Shown one piece after another: positions 45,698 to 57,549 of a stretch of 64,000 nucleotides of DNA. How positions within the stretch are numbered: the first letter of the stretch is position 1; each line of letters begins with the position of its first letter. A program made the position numbers and the translations under genes. The DNA comes from Seriola aureovittata (lineage: Eukaryota; Chordata; Actinopteri; Carangiformes; Carangidae), in the NCBI RefSeq assembly GCF_021018895.1, contig NC_079376.1, positions 13,641,001-13,705,000 on the forward strand, given 5' to 3'. The notes under the pieces were generated by a model. The model saw nothing but the letters and a program-made list of their open reading frames with translations. It did not search any database and was not told the origin of the DNA.

Positions 45698-46529
45698 GCT
45701 TCAAAAAGTACTCAGGCCCCTTCACTTTTTAAATACTTTAGTGTGTTGTAGATTTAATTTTAAATTGATAGAATTACCCATTTCAGTCTAAAATCAATAA
45801 TCCATAATAACAAATTGAAATAAATGTTTTTTTTTAAAAATGTATTAAAAATCTAAAACTAAGTGTCTTATTTACAAAAGTATTTAGACCCTTAATCCAG
45901 TACTTTGAAGAAGTTTTTTTTGGCAGAAAGCATCTCTACGTGCTTTGCACATCTGGATTTGGGCAGTTTATCCCATTCTTCCTGGCAGATCCTCTCTAGC
46001 TCTGTCAGATTGGATAGGAAGTGTCTGTAAACTACCATCTTCAGGTCTCTCCACAGATGTTCTATGGGCTTTAAGTCTGGGCTTTAGTGGGGCCACTCAT
46101 GGAGCGTCAGAGACTCACCCTGAAGCCACTCCAGCATTGTCTTGGCTGAAAGCTTGTCCCAGTCTCAGGTCGAGCGCGCTCGGAGTAGGTTTTTTTCAAG
46201 TACCTCTCCTTAAACTCTTGCCCTGCTCTGTGCTTCATCACAGTTTTATCACACATGTCCACAGGGAGTTTCTTGGACTTCATGGCTTAGTTTTTTTTTT
46301 TGCCCTGACATGCACATAACCACAGTTTAGAGTGCCACAGCAAAGGGCCTGAATACTTTTGTAAAAATAAGTATTCTGTTTTTGATTTTTTTTTAAAAAA
46401 ATACATTTTCTGAAATTTCTTTTCGCTTTGTCATTATGGATTATTGAATAGGCAAAAATCGATTTAAAATTCAATCTACAAGACAGTAAAGTGTGCAAAA
46501 TGTGAAGTGGTCTGAATAGTTTCTGAAGC
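45698..46529. mobile_element. Tc1/mariner-type DNA transposon, internally deleted
   Basis: Long inverted repeats (~200 bp) bound it. The left end is GCTTCAAAAAGTACTCAGGC then CCCTTCACTTT. The right end, reverse-complemented, is GGCTTCAGAAACTATTCAGA then CCACTTCACATTTT. Both continue through AATCAATAATCCATAAT-like sequence. TA precedes the left end (45696-45697), while the matching position on the right is now CA. At 832 bp it is about half the size of a full Tc1-type element. It lies in the presumed first intron of bahd1. Confidence 0.88.
45930..46180 (-). pseudogene. Transposase C-terminal remnant (Tc1 type)
   Basis: Reading minus, SPDLKPIEHLWRDLK is followed by LTELERICQEEWDKLP and KSRCAKHVEM. 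This is the region with the third catalytic acid (the E of NPIE-like KPIE) of Tc1 transposases. A stop precedes SPDL, and the N-terminal DNA-binding and first catalytic regions are gone. Non-functional. Confidence 0.85.
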
Positions 46530-47211
46530 CACAGAATGCACAACAGTCTCCACAGTTTTTTTCCAAGTCTAATCTAATAACCTATTCTTTGGGGAAGCTC
46601 GAGTTCCACTTGTGGAGATCATCTGTACTGAAGCCCTAAAATTAAATCGATGTGGCATTGTGATTTAAAGATTCAAATCACTTCCTAAAGCATCCATCAT
46701 ATCAAGCATTAAATAAATGTCTCATCTAGCCTTGTTCTTTGCTTCTGTATTTCAGCTTGTTATGTTGGGCTCGTGGTGGATTGTGAGCCATTTAATCAAC
46801 ATTGGTTCAAGGACCTGGGAATTGTCTTTATTGATACAAAGGATGAAAAGGCAATTTTTTATATATATATTTTAGTTGTAATCTTAAGTCAAAGCAAATT
46901 TCTAAACTACAAGAGTAAAAAAAGTGGGAAATGAATTGGAGTACATAAAGCCTCATGCTTAAACATAAAATACTATAATGTGCTCTTTATCTCAGTTTCT
47001 CCTCCATCCTGTGTATGCAGTGTATTTGCATGTTAAGGAGAAGGGTTGTCTAAGTGGCCATATTCTCTGGGGACCTGGAAATTGACAGCAAACTAAGTAA
47101 AACCGGTTGTTAAATAATGCATCAGTAGATCCTGTCTGTTGCATTAAGTCACTCTCAGATTCTACAAGAGTGAAATCTGTGTTGTTCAATGTCTGATCTG
47201 TGTCTCCCCAG

Positions 47212-47340
47212 AGAGTGTATGGACCCATCTGATAATCCATGATGATGCTTCACTGAAGTCCCTCTCTGAGCTGAAACACACTATCGTGAAACCCCTTGGA
47301 TGAAGACGAGGTGGTGTATCTGCTCCCGGACGCTGAGACC
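47212..47340 (+). promoter_or_regulatory. bahd1 5' leader with upstream ORFs
   Basis: After the acceptor CTCCCCAG (ending 47211) the leader holds several short upstream ORFs: ATG 47219 to TGA 47242; ATG 47239, 47242 and 47245 to TGA 47256; and ATG 47300 to TGA 47347. The last has 15 sense codons and overlaps the main start. Its ATG context is weak (T at -3), whereas the main ATG (GAGACCATGG) is strong. Such an arrangement usually lowers translation and can tune it. Confidence 0.5.
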
Positions 47341-50302
47341 ATGGTGAAATCTCAGCGGAGCCTGCCAGTGAAATGTGGGAAGCCCCCGAAGGAGAAGGGA
47401 ATCAAGGAAAGAGGAGGTGGAGTGAAAAAGGGGAAAGAGAGAAAGAACGAGCTGAAAGGAAAGAAAAAGAATGATAAGAAAGAGTCACACCGATGTAGAA
47501 AGAAAACGCTGGCGGTGGGTGATGGAGACGCACTGGACTGTTGCGTCCTGCTCACCCGTCTGGAGGAGAAAGGAGTCATGGGTAAAGTGAAGGACGCACC
47601 AAAAGCTGGGAAACAAAAGAGCGTTAAAGTCAAAAAGAAGCTGCACTCCAGCTCCATTCAAAGAAGGACCAAATCTGGACTAAAGAAAACTTCCACAGCC
47701 AATCATCAAGCACTGGAACCAAATATCAACCAATCTGACGCCTTACTCATGTTGCCGGCACCTGTCCTCGAGCCCCGCCGGCGGAGAATGGCCTCTCTGA
47801 ACGCTGAGGCCGTCAACAGCCTGCTGCTTTACAAAGACGATTCTCTCGCCTCCAATCTCGTGAAGAAACGGCCGTCTTCCAATGAAGATGCAGCTAAAGA
47901 TAGTCTGAATGAAGCTGAACATAGAGGTCATAAAACAAAAAAGGTTTCTTCAGGAGGGAAAGTAGCACTGAAAGCGAAACCTAAAAAACAGAAACGGTCG
48001 TCAGTGGAAGCACTTAACATCGACTGGCTCAGTTTGTTTGCGCCAACCCCTCGGCGTCAGGCGGGACTCACTGCTGCAACGCTGCTGAAACTCACCAGTG
48101 CCCCGTATGGAACCAAACGGCAAAAGAAGTCGGAGTCCAAGTCAGGGAGTGGAAGCGAAGCAGCAGCTACGACTCAGGGTGAGATTAGTGGTAAACCCTT
48201 GTGTGAAGGAACAACGCAGACCAAAAGAACAACGCATCCCAAACATGAGGAGCAACTAAAGCACAGACAACAGGGTACAGAAGATCCGGTCCATCCCCAG
48301 CTGGGCCCTAACATCCAGGGATGCTGTAGCTTATGTAAGACAGAGGCTTTGGATCACGAGTGGAAAGGCGCCACGGGGGGGCAGGAGTGTCTCAAACACG
48401 CTCTCCATTGTGGCTCTGGACTGGGATTCTCCTTAAAAACAATCAAAGAGGAGCAGGTGGAGACCGAGGTGTCTTCCTGCTACTGCTGCTCCCAGGAGAG
48501 GTGTGTCGAGTACTGTCACAGACTGGCCCTCTTCCTGGAGGACAAGACCTTCAAGGAACCAGAGGACGGCTCGCTGTCCGACGTGTTCCACCACCACCAT
48601 CACCATCACCATCATCATCACCACCACCTTCAGTCTCCTCATTCTGTAGCCCACCCAGCAGCCATAACCATCAGCCCGCACACGTACACCTGTTTCCCTG
48701 GCTACTACGTCCACTTCAGCCACCCGGACTCCTCCCCCTCTCCTGTATCACCTCTTTCTTTATGCCCAAGGAGCGGCAAGAGACCCAAACTACTCCCCAG
48801 CACAGGTCCGCAGCCCTCAGGGATTAGCCATCCGGTGTACTGCTGCACCTCAGTAGAGGCATGCTATGGAGAGCCCTGCAGGATCAACGGCTACTCCGCT
48901 TATACCAGTGTGATTCCAGCCATCGCCAGAGGAGGGTGCTCCTTCAGCCCCACAGACTGCACCAACTGCAACCACAGCATCAAAAGAGGTGAGTAGACAG
49001 CAGACTGCCATTACGAGGTTTACTTTTTATGTATTTCCAGCACTGTGTCAGAATTGTTTCGACAGATATTATCAAGATAAGTTAATGCACAGTTATTTGT
49101 CCTGATGGCACTAATGCAACAACACTGACATCTTCCTGCAGTACCTCAGATATGTAGATATGGAGAAGGACGTCGACTTAACCGTTTGAAAATTCTTTTC
49201 TGATCTTGGAAATATCAGTTTGACAAAAACTGCTGTAGTGTGTCATTTCTCGATGTATCTCCACTACTTATTGTCAGATAAGAGTAAAATGCCCAATTGA
49301 AAAAAAAGAAAAGAAAAAAAAGAAAAACTCAAAGTAAATATTGGTCCGGGTTACGTTTGTTTGCCAGGTCTTGAAAAAAAGATGTGATTGGGTGGTAAAT
49401 GCAAATGGTGTACAAACTGCCGTGTTAGATGGTGAAGACCAGAGATCACTGATTGAAAGGGTCACCCCCAGCGAGTTTAACGTTGTGTGTTTTACAAAGT
49501 CGGGAGGTTTACAAGAGACGGATTAGAAAAAAATAATGATCAAAAGCGCTGCAGCAGAGGCTGAGATATTATGACGTTCAGTCCCTAGTAGGTCAAGTTA
49601 AAAAATGCTGGATCCTCTGAATCTCGTAATGCAACTCAATGGTATCTTTTGTTAGACTTCCCCTCCTTGATAATGGCCCATGACTTTCAAACTCCATGCC
49701 TGCAGTTTATATAGTTTTTTTGTTATAAATTTGTAGTTTCCAAGCCTGAGTCAAGATATACTGCGACACATCCAGGTTATTTTCCAGACTTTAGAAAGCT
49801 CCCCTCAGAGCCACAAAAGAAATTAAACTGTTTTCACAGGTCGAGTAAGGTGAACTTCATGTGTAAAATCAGGGGCTGCTTTAAGTAACACAGCAGGGCT
49901 TCCTAATAAGTTTAAGTATTAAATGTTCATGAGCACACTGTGGTTATAAGGTTATTTTGCATGCAGCGTCCCCTTTCATCCGGCTGCCAGAGCAGTACAA
50001 TGTGCTGAGAATAGCTATTATGTCAGGCATTTTTAATTTCCCATTTTGGAATGTCACTTGAGTGGGAAGTAACAAAAAAATATCAGATAAAAGGGCAAGA
50101 CCTCTTTTGTCTCAGTTTGAATACCGGCCGCCGGACAGTGAATACGAGGCCTGTGCAGCTGAAACCTAATGAGCTGATTGTATGAGCTCGAGTGTCAGCA
50201 GCAAGTTACTGTGTTCAAGCCGGAGATGTGACCCTGAACAAGCAAAGGTTTTTTTCTTTGATTTCTGCAGTGTAACTGTGTGTGTGTGTGTGTGTGTGTG
50301 TG

Positions 50303-50343
<41 letters not shown>

Positions 50344-50682
50344 TGGGTGTGGGTATGTGTGTCTGCCTGAATGTGTGGGTGCATTGGTAAAAACACCTGA
50401 ATGTGACCTTAACCTCCTAGGACCTGGCGTCCACATATGTCGACCTCACATTTTGGGTTCTCTAGACCACAATACTAACTTTTTCTCAACAAGGGCCTGG
50501 TGACCACATATGAGGATATTATACTGCGACTCGGTAATCGAAATTTAAAACTAATGTCCTCATATGTGGACATCATTTTTCTCAGGTCCCAATCAGCCTA
50601 TATAGCAAAGAATAGAGCTCGGGTCTTAGGAGGTTAAAATGACCCTTGATCACACTCGATCACAGATGAACACACACACACA

Positions 50683-50721
<39 letters not shown>

Positions 50722-53700
50722 CTTTCCTTGGTCTCCAGCAGCCAAAACCAGGTCAGGCTGTGAGGGTTGATACTCTTGTCTACAAGCGCGCTGTCAACCT
50801 TCGTCTCAGTGGAAATCTTGACAAATAGGCGTTTTTCACTGAGCACATTTTGACATGTCACTGTAGGAAAAGCACGAGTGTAAGTAACAGATGATGTGTG
50901 AATTCCATTTAGCTGCTTATCCAAAGAACAATGTCACAACAGAGACATTGTTAATGTTATTAGTAACACTTGTGCTTTTCCGACTGTGACAAGTCAAAAT
51001 CTCTGCTGTGAAAAAGGCTTAAGGTCCACCTGCATAGGTGCTGCCTTTAACATCTCTCTCGCTCTCCTGCTCATTGTTGTCGGGGGTGGCAGAACTTAGC
51101 CTTATTAGTACATGCACTTTGGTGACCTCGTGTTATTCCCAGCAAGACTCCACCCAACTTCAACCTGAGCACAGGTTTAATTAGCCAGTATAAGTGTCTG
51201 CATTTAGCAGCCAGAAATGCCTCTCAGGAGGTGGTGAAGACGTAAACAATGTTATAAGCAGAGTGAATATTTGACCTGTCCACATAACCATTCATTAGAC
51301 GGCCACTAACTCTCTCTGAATGAAAGCTAATGTTCTGTATCTGCTGGATGTATAAATAGGCAACTGTTGGCTTTGCAGCTGGTGTTAAGTTTACAGCTTT
51401 TTTTCTTTTACTCCCAGCTGTTCAAAGAGTCAGCTGTTGCACATTTAAACAATAAAAGTAGTCACTGCATTATCACTACTGCATAAGTAGCAGTTTAATG
51501 TTAATGCTTCTTTGAGCCATTTACAGTATATACTGTTGGTGCAGTGTATTTCACAACTTTGTGAAAGGCAATTGCAGATTAACATAAAATGTTAATCTGC
51601 AGAGTAGCTGGTTACTACTTCAGCTGTCAAATAGATGTGGTGGAGAAAATGTTAATTGTTTCCCTCTTAACTATAGTGATGCAGAATAATAAAGCGGCAG
51701 AAAATTTGTATTTAAAAACTGTTAAGTTATCAAGTATAGCTGTACTCAAGTATAGTTCTTGAGTAAATGTATTTAGTGGGGTTTCACCCCTGCCTCTATG
51801 TATGCATCTTCAGTAGGCTCACTGCAAACCAAGCGGCCTGATGTCAAATGTAGTCTGATGTTAATGTATTCTATGTGGAGCAAATGAAGGCTTCTCCTGA
51901 GGTTTGGATCCACAGAGCTGAGAGATCACGCTGGAGTAAATTGACCATTAGTTTACCTTAATGGGCTCTATATTAACAGATGTAACAGCTGTATTTTAAT
52001 CTTTCACCTGACTTTCCAGCACACTCTGCTTGTGCGCAACAGAGTGTATTCTGCACCCGCTTATGTACTTATGTAGGCACATATTACTCTCTTGATGATA
52101 AAATAACAGTGAAATACTGTGCCATTGATTTCAGACCAGATTTTTTTGTTGGTGAGTCATGCAATCGCTTTCTGCTGCCTAAAGATAACAATGCGCCAAA
52201 AATGCGGCTGACCACACCTCATTTTAAGATCAACACGCCCTTGGCGCTCAGATGGGCGCAAGTACATCTGCTGTTTAAACAGTTTCGTCACTGGACAGGA
52301 AAATGACAACTGCGTCAGTGCGAAACGCGCAAAGACAGTTGTGGTTCGCTTTGCGCCAGGTGTACACATAAGGCCCTGTGGTGTCATCACCACAGCTGTA
52401 TTATGGGAGAGTGTACACCCTGTTCTTGTTATCTTGCACACAGGTGGATGTTAGTGTTTTTCACTGTCGGTTTTATGTGGGTACTATAGTGTGTGTGTGT
52501 GTGTCTGTGTGTGCGTGCGTGCGTGCGTGCGTGCATGCGTGCGTGTGTGCGTGTACGTGTTTGTGGCTGCTCTGTTAAAGGCTATAATTGACCTTAATTG
52601 ATGCTCTGTTTGTTTTTTGTGCTGCTTCAGCAGAACTAATAACAGCTGAGTGCAGTTCATGTCTCTATTATGTAACCTTGTTAAAGGTTGTTGATCACTG
52701 TGGCTGCTGCTTAAAGGGCTGTGTGCACATGTTTCAGTCTGTCACTCTACTTCATTATCTTTCCTTTTCTGTTCCTTCCTCAGACGACTACCCATCAACC
52801 CTCAATGACCATCACAGCTCTTCCTCCATCCCCATCTCTCCCAGCCCCAGAATCCTCACTGGCTGCCCCATTCCCGCTGTGCCTCCAGCCGGCCAATCAG
52901 TGCCCCATGTTCAGACTCCGCTGTCCGACCCCAGCCAACCACAGCCTCCGCTGCAGGTGGCGAAGGAGTGCCCGCAGAGTGCCAAGCCGCCCAGCGGGTC
53001 AAAGTCTGGCGCACGCAGCACCGGCAGCATCAGCTCGGCTGTCTGCCCTCTCAACAGGGACAAGAAACAGAAGCTCAACTCTCCCAGTGTCAGAGAGCGA
53101 TCGGTTGCCAAGCAGCCGAAGAACGGCCGCCAAAAAACCACCAACGGCTGGCGGCCAGTTGGCCTGCCCTTTCAGAAAGAGGTTTTCTCTGTGGTATGTA
53201 GAAAAAGTCATACTGGTGGTTTTTGATGCAGCCATGATGTTGCCACCTGTAATTAAATCTGGTGTAATTTAACTTGACTTTGGGATGATTTATTATACAT
53301 GTGTCATTGTCACATCAGGGCTGATTCACTGTTCACTGCATTTCATCCAAACACCTGACTGTCCACATTCCTGTCAAGACACAGAAGTCGTTCAATACAA
53401 ATTAAATCCTCCAGCATTTTACTCCACAGCCTCTCACAGCTAATCAGTTTGTAGCTACTGGAAGAGTCAGTATTTCCTGCCGCCTGTGTTCTCAGGGGGA
53501 GGAGACTCTGGTGCTGAGGAAGTGTTTTGAGGGAGTCCAGAGGGACGGGGACCTGATTCGCGTCAGAGACACTGTTCTGCTGAAATCTGGACCCCGGAAG
53601 AAGTCTCTGCCTTATGTGGCCAAGATCTCAGCTCTGTGGGAAGAGCCGGAGTCAGGTAGGACAGCCGCTGTACAGAGTGTTTACTCACAGCACAAGAGAA

Positions 53701-55467
53701 GCTGAAGTAATGCAGCCATAACTACCTTAAGCTTCAAAAGTGAATTGTGTGTTTCTTTTTCTTCAGGAGAGCTGATGATGAGCTTGTTTTGGTATTACCG
53801 TCCAGAACACACACAGGGGGGACGCAACCCCAGCATACATTGTGAGGTGAGAAGCAAATCCCCTGGTATGACAGCAGGTGGTCAGCAGATACAGTGGGAA
53901 AAGTGTTTGTAAATCAGTTTACTATATTAAACTGCATGCAAGTATGGCTAGAATATTCATACACACCATCTTAGCTTTTAACTCACTACAGCACTAAATA
54001 TGTATAAATCCGCAGCTGAAAATAGTCCCCAACAAATGCACCATTTACTCCTTTACAAGTAATATTTGAAAAGAAAAAAAAAAAATACAGTGCCCAACTT
54101 CCTAAATCAATTTCCCTTTATTCAGAATCAAATATATATGTTTTGATGCATTTTTAAATAAGAAAAATTGCCATGGGGCTTTTGGACTTTTCTTGAGTTT
54201 TGCTGACAACAAGAAAATCATCATCAAATACAAGAATTTAAGCAGAGCTTCTTTTTTTCATTCATAAGTGTCTACAGTAAAATATCTGCTTTACTTTGCA
54301 ATCAATTTATCCATAACCCTTGAGCATCTGCCCATTCTGTGAGTTTGCATCAAAATAAACACATCAGGCTTCAAGAGAAGACTTTTTAGATAAAAAAAAC
54401 TTCTCAGATTTTCAGGTAGATCCAGTAACTGCACAAGTGTTTCAAAGAGAAGTTAGCACATAAACACACACACACACACACACATACACAGGCATGTTGA
54501 GGAATAGCTTCTGTTGCGCTCGCTTCCTGTCAGTAATCTCCCAAAAGGAACAAGTTGCACTTTAATTCAATCTCTAGAAACAATAAACCACATAAAGACC
54601 GTCATTTCCCAGCTGCACTAACAGACAACAAACACTTCATGGCAGCAGCAGTGTGAGGACAGTAGCGAGGCTCAGTCTCAGAGGAAGAAGTGAAACGCCT
54701 TTCTCCTGTGAATCTGCCTTTACATCTGGGAGAGAACGTTAGACAGGAGTGCTTGTGTACAACACAGCAGACAGATGTTATCTTTTTAGCTCCAGCTCAA
54801 TCAAGGATTATGTGAACCAACTGTGAAGCTTTATTGGGTTCAAATGTTGCTAAATAACACTTTATTTATTTATTTTTTTGAACTAACACATGAATTAAAA
54901 CCCGACTCTCTTTCCCCAGAATGAGATCTTTGCGTCCCGTCACCAGGATGTGAACAGTGTGGCCTGTATTGAAGACAAATGCTATGTCCTAACATTGGCA
55001 CAGTATTGTCGGTAAGAGAGAAAGCATTTTTACATATTGTGGTGACTTTAGCATTTTTCTTTCAATCCCATTTCTTTTGCATAAAACACATTGCTTTTGA
55101 AAGATTACACGGTCCTGTGGAGATTCTACAGTAATGGTTTATAAAGCTCTTTTAAATCAGGTTTTCTTAGTTCTCCGACAGTTTGAAGCTGCAGGGAAAC
55201 ACGTTTTATTGTTTTTCTGATTGTTTCTGGATTCTGATTGAGCTTGATGTCCTGTGTTATGTGCTGTGTACCAGATTTTGTGCCTTGGTAAAACGCCGTA
55301 GGGAGGGCGTACATGACAGTGCCGCCTCCCTCGTGGTGCCACCCATTGTTGGCAACGCCATGCCCACCCACCACTGTGTGCCCGATGACATCGACCCAGA
55401 GCTGGTGTTTTTCAGCCGACACGTCTATGACTTCCGCTATGGACGCCTCCTCAAGAACCTCCAGTAG
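47341..55467 (+). CDS. bahd1: BAH domain-containing protein 1, heterochromatin factor, six coding exons
   Basis: Exons are 47341-48988, 52784-53193, 53496-53655, 53767-53846, 54920-55011 and 55275-55467. They total 2583 nt and 860 residues, against 780 in human. The mammalian protein is a nuclear scaffold that promotes heterochromatin and gene silencing, and its BAH domain reads H3K27me3. Shared landmarks are [10 protein letters not shown] (from V69), [13 protein letters not shown] (from M150), [11 protein letters not shown]...HVQTPLSDP (from G576), [15 protein letters not shown] and TNGWRPVG. The C-terminal BAH domain (about residues 690-860) has [48 protein letters not shown] and [16 protein letters not shown]. 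The N-terminus is Lys-rich. A 13-residue His tract is at 417-429. The start is the first ATG after an in-frame stop at 47287-47289, in strong context. A reading extended to 47296 would begin with TTG. Confidence 0.93.
48589..48627 (+). repeat. Poly-histidine tract (13 His) in bahd1
   Basis: Thirteen consecutive CAC/CAT codons, mixed rather than pure, so the run is not a simple DNA trinucleotide expansion. It lies in the large first coding exon between an acidic stretch and a Pro/Ser-rich region. Confidence 0.97.
50277..50363. repeat. (TG)n microsatellite in bahd1 intron
   Basis: About 40 TG units with one TTG slip and GTGTGGG variants toward the end. Confidence 0.96.
50409..50637. mobile_element. 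Small nonautonomous element with TTAA-bounded inverted repeats (piggyBac-like)
   Basis: It starts TTAACCTCCTAGGACC and ends GGTCTTAGGAGGTTAA, which are reverse complements with one mismatch. TTAA at both ends is the piggyBac target duplication. Inside, CCACATATG and CATATGTGG give a second, inner inverted pair. At 229 bp it has no coding capacity. Assignment to piggyBac rests on TTAA alone. Confidence 0.75.
50669..50720. repeat. (CA)n microsatellite in bahd1 intron
   Basis: About 25 CA units with one CAGA interruption. It is complementary to the TG run at 50277-50363 on the other side of the TTAA element. Confidence 0.95.
52491..52560. repeat. (TG)n/(TGCG)n microsatellite
   Basis: A TG run passing into GCGT tetranucleotide repeats, in the bahd1 intron about 220 bases before exon 52784. 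Confidence 0.93.
54463..54490. repeat. (CA)n microsatellite in bahd1 intron
   Basis: About 13 CA units in the intron between exons 53767-53846 and 54920-55011. Confidence 0.9.
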
Positions 55468-57549
55468 CATCTGACGGGCATGACACGTTGTGCTATGGGA
55501 CGTGAGCTAATGTTACTCTGGTTTCATCCTCCACAACTTTAATTAGCTACAAACCTACCTGCTGCCTCTGTGAGAGAGGAACTGGAAGTTTAGGATGAAG
55601 GAGACATGAGCTTCTTTTGATTTATTATCACTTGTTCATACTTAACATGCCACACATTTATTTAGCAAGAGTAACGGTCTGACATATTGTATATGAGTTG
55701 TTATTATGGCAGTGTAAATGGTCTTTATCATACATGGCTCTCTGGTGTTGTAGCAGCTGTGTGAAGAACCTGGAATATACTCTGCTGTAGAAAATGCTAC
55801 TGTAGCTCTTAGAAATGTGACATTTGATAGATATGAGGAGAAGTTGATGTTACATGTGAATAATGTTACTACCTGCCTGCAGATTATGAGGCACAAAAAG
55901 TCTCCATGATACGCCATGGATAAAGAAAATCTGAGACATACTGTGCCGAAACAAAGAGATTTCTCAGTTGCTGAAGACTTAATTACATTTATCATTAGAT
56001 TTCTCTGTAATTTGCGGTTGATTCGTCTATTTCTTCCCAAAAGCTAAAGGAGAAGATTGATACCACTCTCATGTCTGTACGGTAAAGCAACAGACATTTA
56101 GCAGCTGGAAACAGCTAGCCTCCCGTCTTCATGCTAAACTAAGCTAACAGACTATACAGACATAAATATCAGTGAGAAAGAAAATAAGCATATTTCCAAC
56201 ATTTAAAAAATATTCTATAATTTAACATTTCCATTTTCATGTAAGTGTAATCGACGTGTAGATCTATGTAGTAAACTCTGAACACAGCTGTGAAGAAAGG
56301 TCTCGATCAAAAGATTTGATTAAATATACGCAGTTTTATTATCACTGATCACTTTCATGCACAGCAAACAATGGAATGTGGAAGTTTTTTCCGCTACATC
56401 TCTTCTTAGTTTCTAGGATAATTATAGGTTTTATGTCTTATCTGTAACTCTGAAATTCACCTCTGTGGTGATTTTCGCACTGTAGGACGGACCGTGCACA
56501 CTACAAAGAAGGCACAGTTGAGTTTGTTTGGTTTCGCAGTGTGAAGATGTCCAACGAGCTAAGCGTTGAGGGGATTTTTGTTATGCCAATGCTGAGGGAT
56601 ATTTTACTTTCTCAAAGCTGTTTGCCAGAGGTGTGATTCAACTCTGGTGTCAGCTAACTGTATATTTGCATTTATGTCTGGATGAGTGTCTGATCCTGGC
56701 AGATGGCATCAGTTAGTCACCTATATTCTTGTTTCTTCACCGATGAGATGGTGAGTAATGTATTCAGTGTAGCATTTAGATCTGTGATAATGATTCATTC
56801 CTATGTTTGAGAGAAGATATGTATTTATTTCTGTACTGAGAAAATATAATTTATTTTCAAAAGATAATTTTAAAGAATAGAGTTTTAGATGAGTGGCTTT
56901 CACTCCTGATTAGAAGGAAGGTCAACATTGTCTCTCCTTAGCTGCACTGTCTAAGATGAAAAGTGTGTGAGTCATTTGCAATAGTGTATCTGTGATTGAT
57001 TGAGCTCGCTTGCCCGATACAAGCCTATTAAATGTTGTTTTGAGATGTTGAAGTCCTCGAGGCGGATTCGAGGACGCACCTGGAGGTGTTTGGAAGGATA
57101 TCAGCTACAGTTTGAAGGACACCTGATAACATGTGACCAGAGATGCTTAGCGTGCAGGACCAAAACGTACCTTGGCCTCTCCCAGCTTCCTGTCATTCTC
57201 CTTTCACATGTCCTCAGATGATAAAGCTTTGCCTCTTCACCTTTTAAATGCCGAATGCTACAATGATTTAAATGTACCTTACCATTAGCCTGTGCCCTTG
57301 ATCTTGCTGCCTTATAGAACATTCCCAGCCTTTCATTTAGAAATGTGTACCAATCTCAGCCTGGGGTTATGAAGCTTCTTAGTGTGCTGATCTTGATTCC
57401 TAGATGCTTGAAATGCATCTCAGGTCCATCTCATTCATATGATCTTAAACATAAAACTAACCAGTGATCAACACTTTTATTTTGACAAATGTCTGCACAT
57501 TTGATTTAGTATCGAACACCTGAAGACGAGATGGCTGTTAAAGAACCGT
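55468..57549 (+). other. bahd1 3'UTR and downstream flank
   Basis: No coding exon seen. The 3'UTR must start here. A candidate poly(A) signal is ATTAAA at 57027-57032, and there may be nearer noncanonical ones. A foldback repeat fragment sits at about 56035-56220. Confidence 0.5.
56035..56220. repeat. Foldback repeat, fragment (copy 2)
   Basis: AGAAGATTGATACCACTCTC then ATGTCTGTACGG, and CTGGAAACAGCTAGCCTCCC followed by ATGCTAAACTAAGCTAAC, match arms of the element at 2884-3405. It appears shortened, with the two arms close together. Confidence 0.6.

Noticed and set aside
47296..47340. bahd1 start at 47296
   Set aside because: That codon is TTG. An in-frame stop lies just upstream and the first ATG, with strong context, is at 47341.
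48360..48827. 155-codon open frame in a second frame inside bahd1 exon 1
   Set aside because: Overlaps real coding sequence in another frame, Pro/Ser-rich with no homology recognised; treated as a frame shadow.
52020..52380. GCGC-rich stretch in the bahd1 intron considered as an extra exon or as a known element
   Set aside because: The 94-codon minus frame and 65-codon plus frame match nothing, and no inverted ends or target duplication could be fixed. It may be an old repeat, but I cannot support it.
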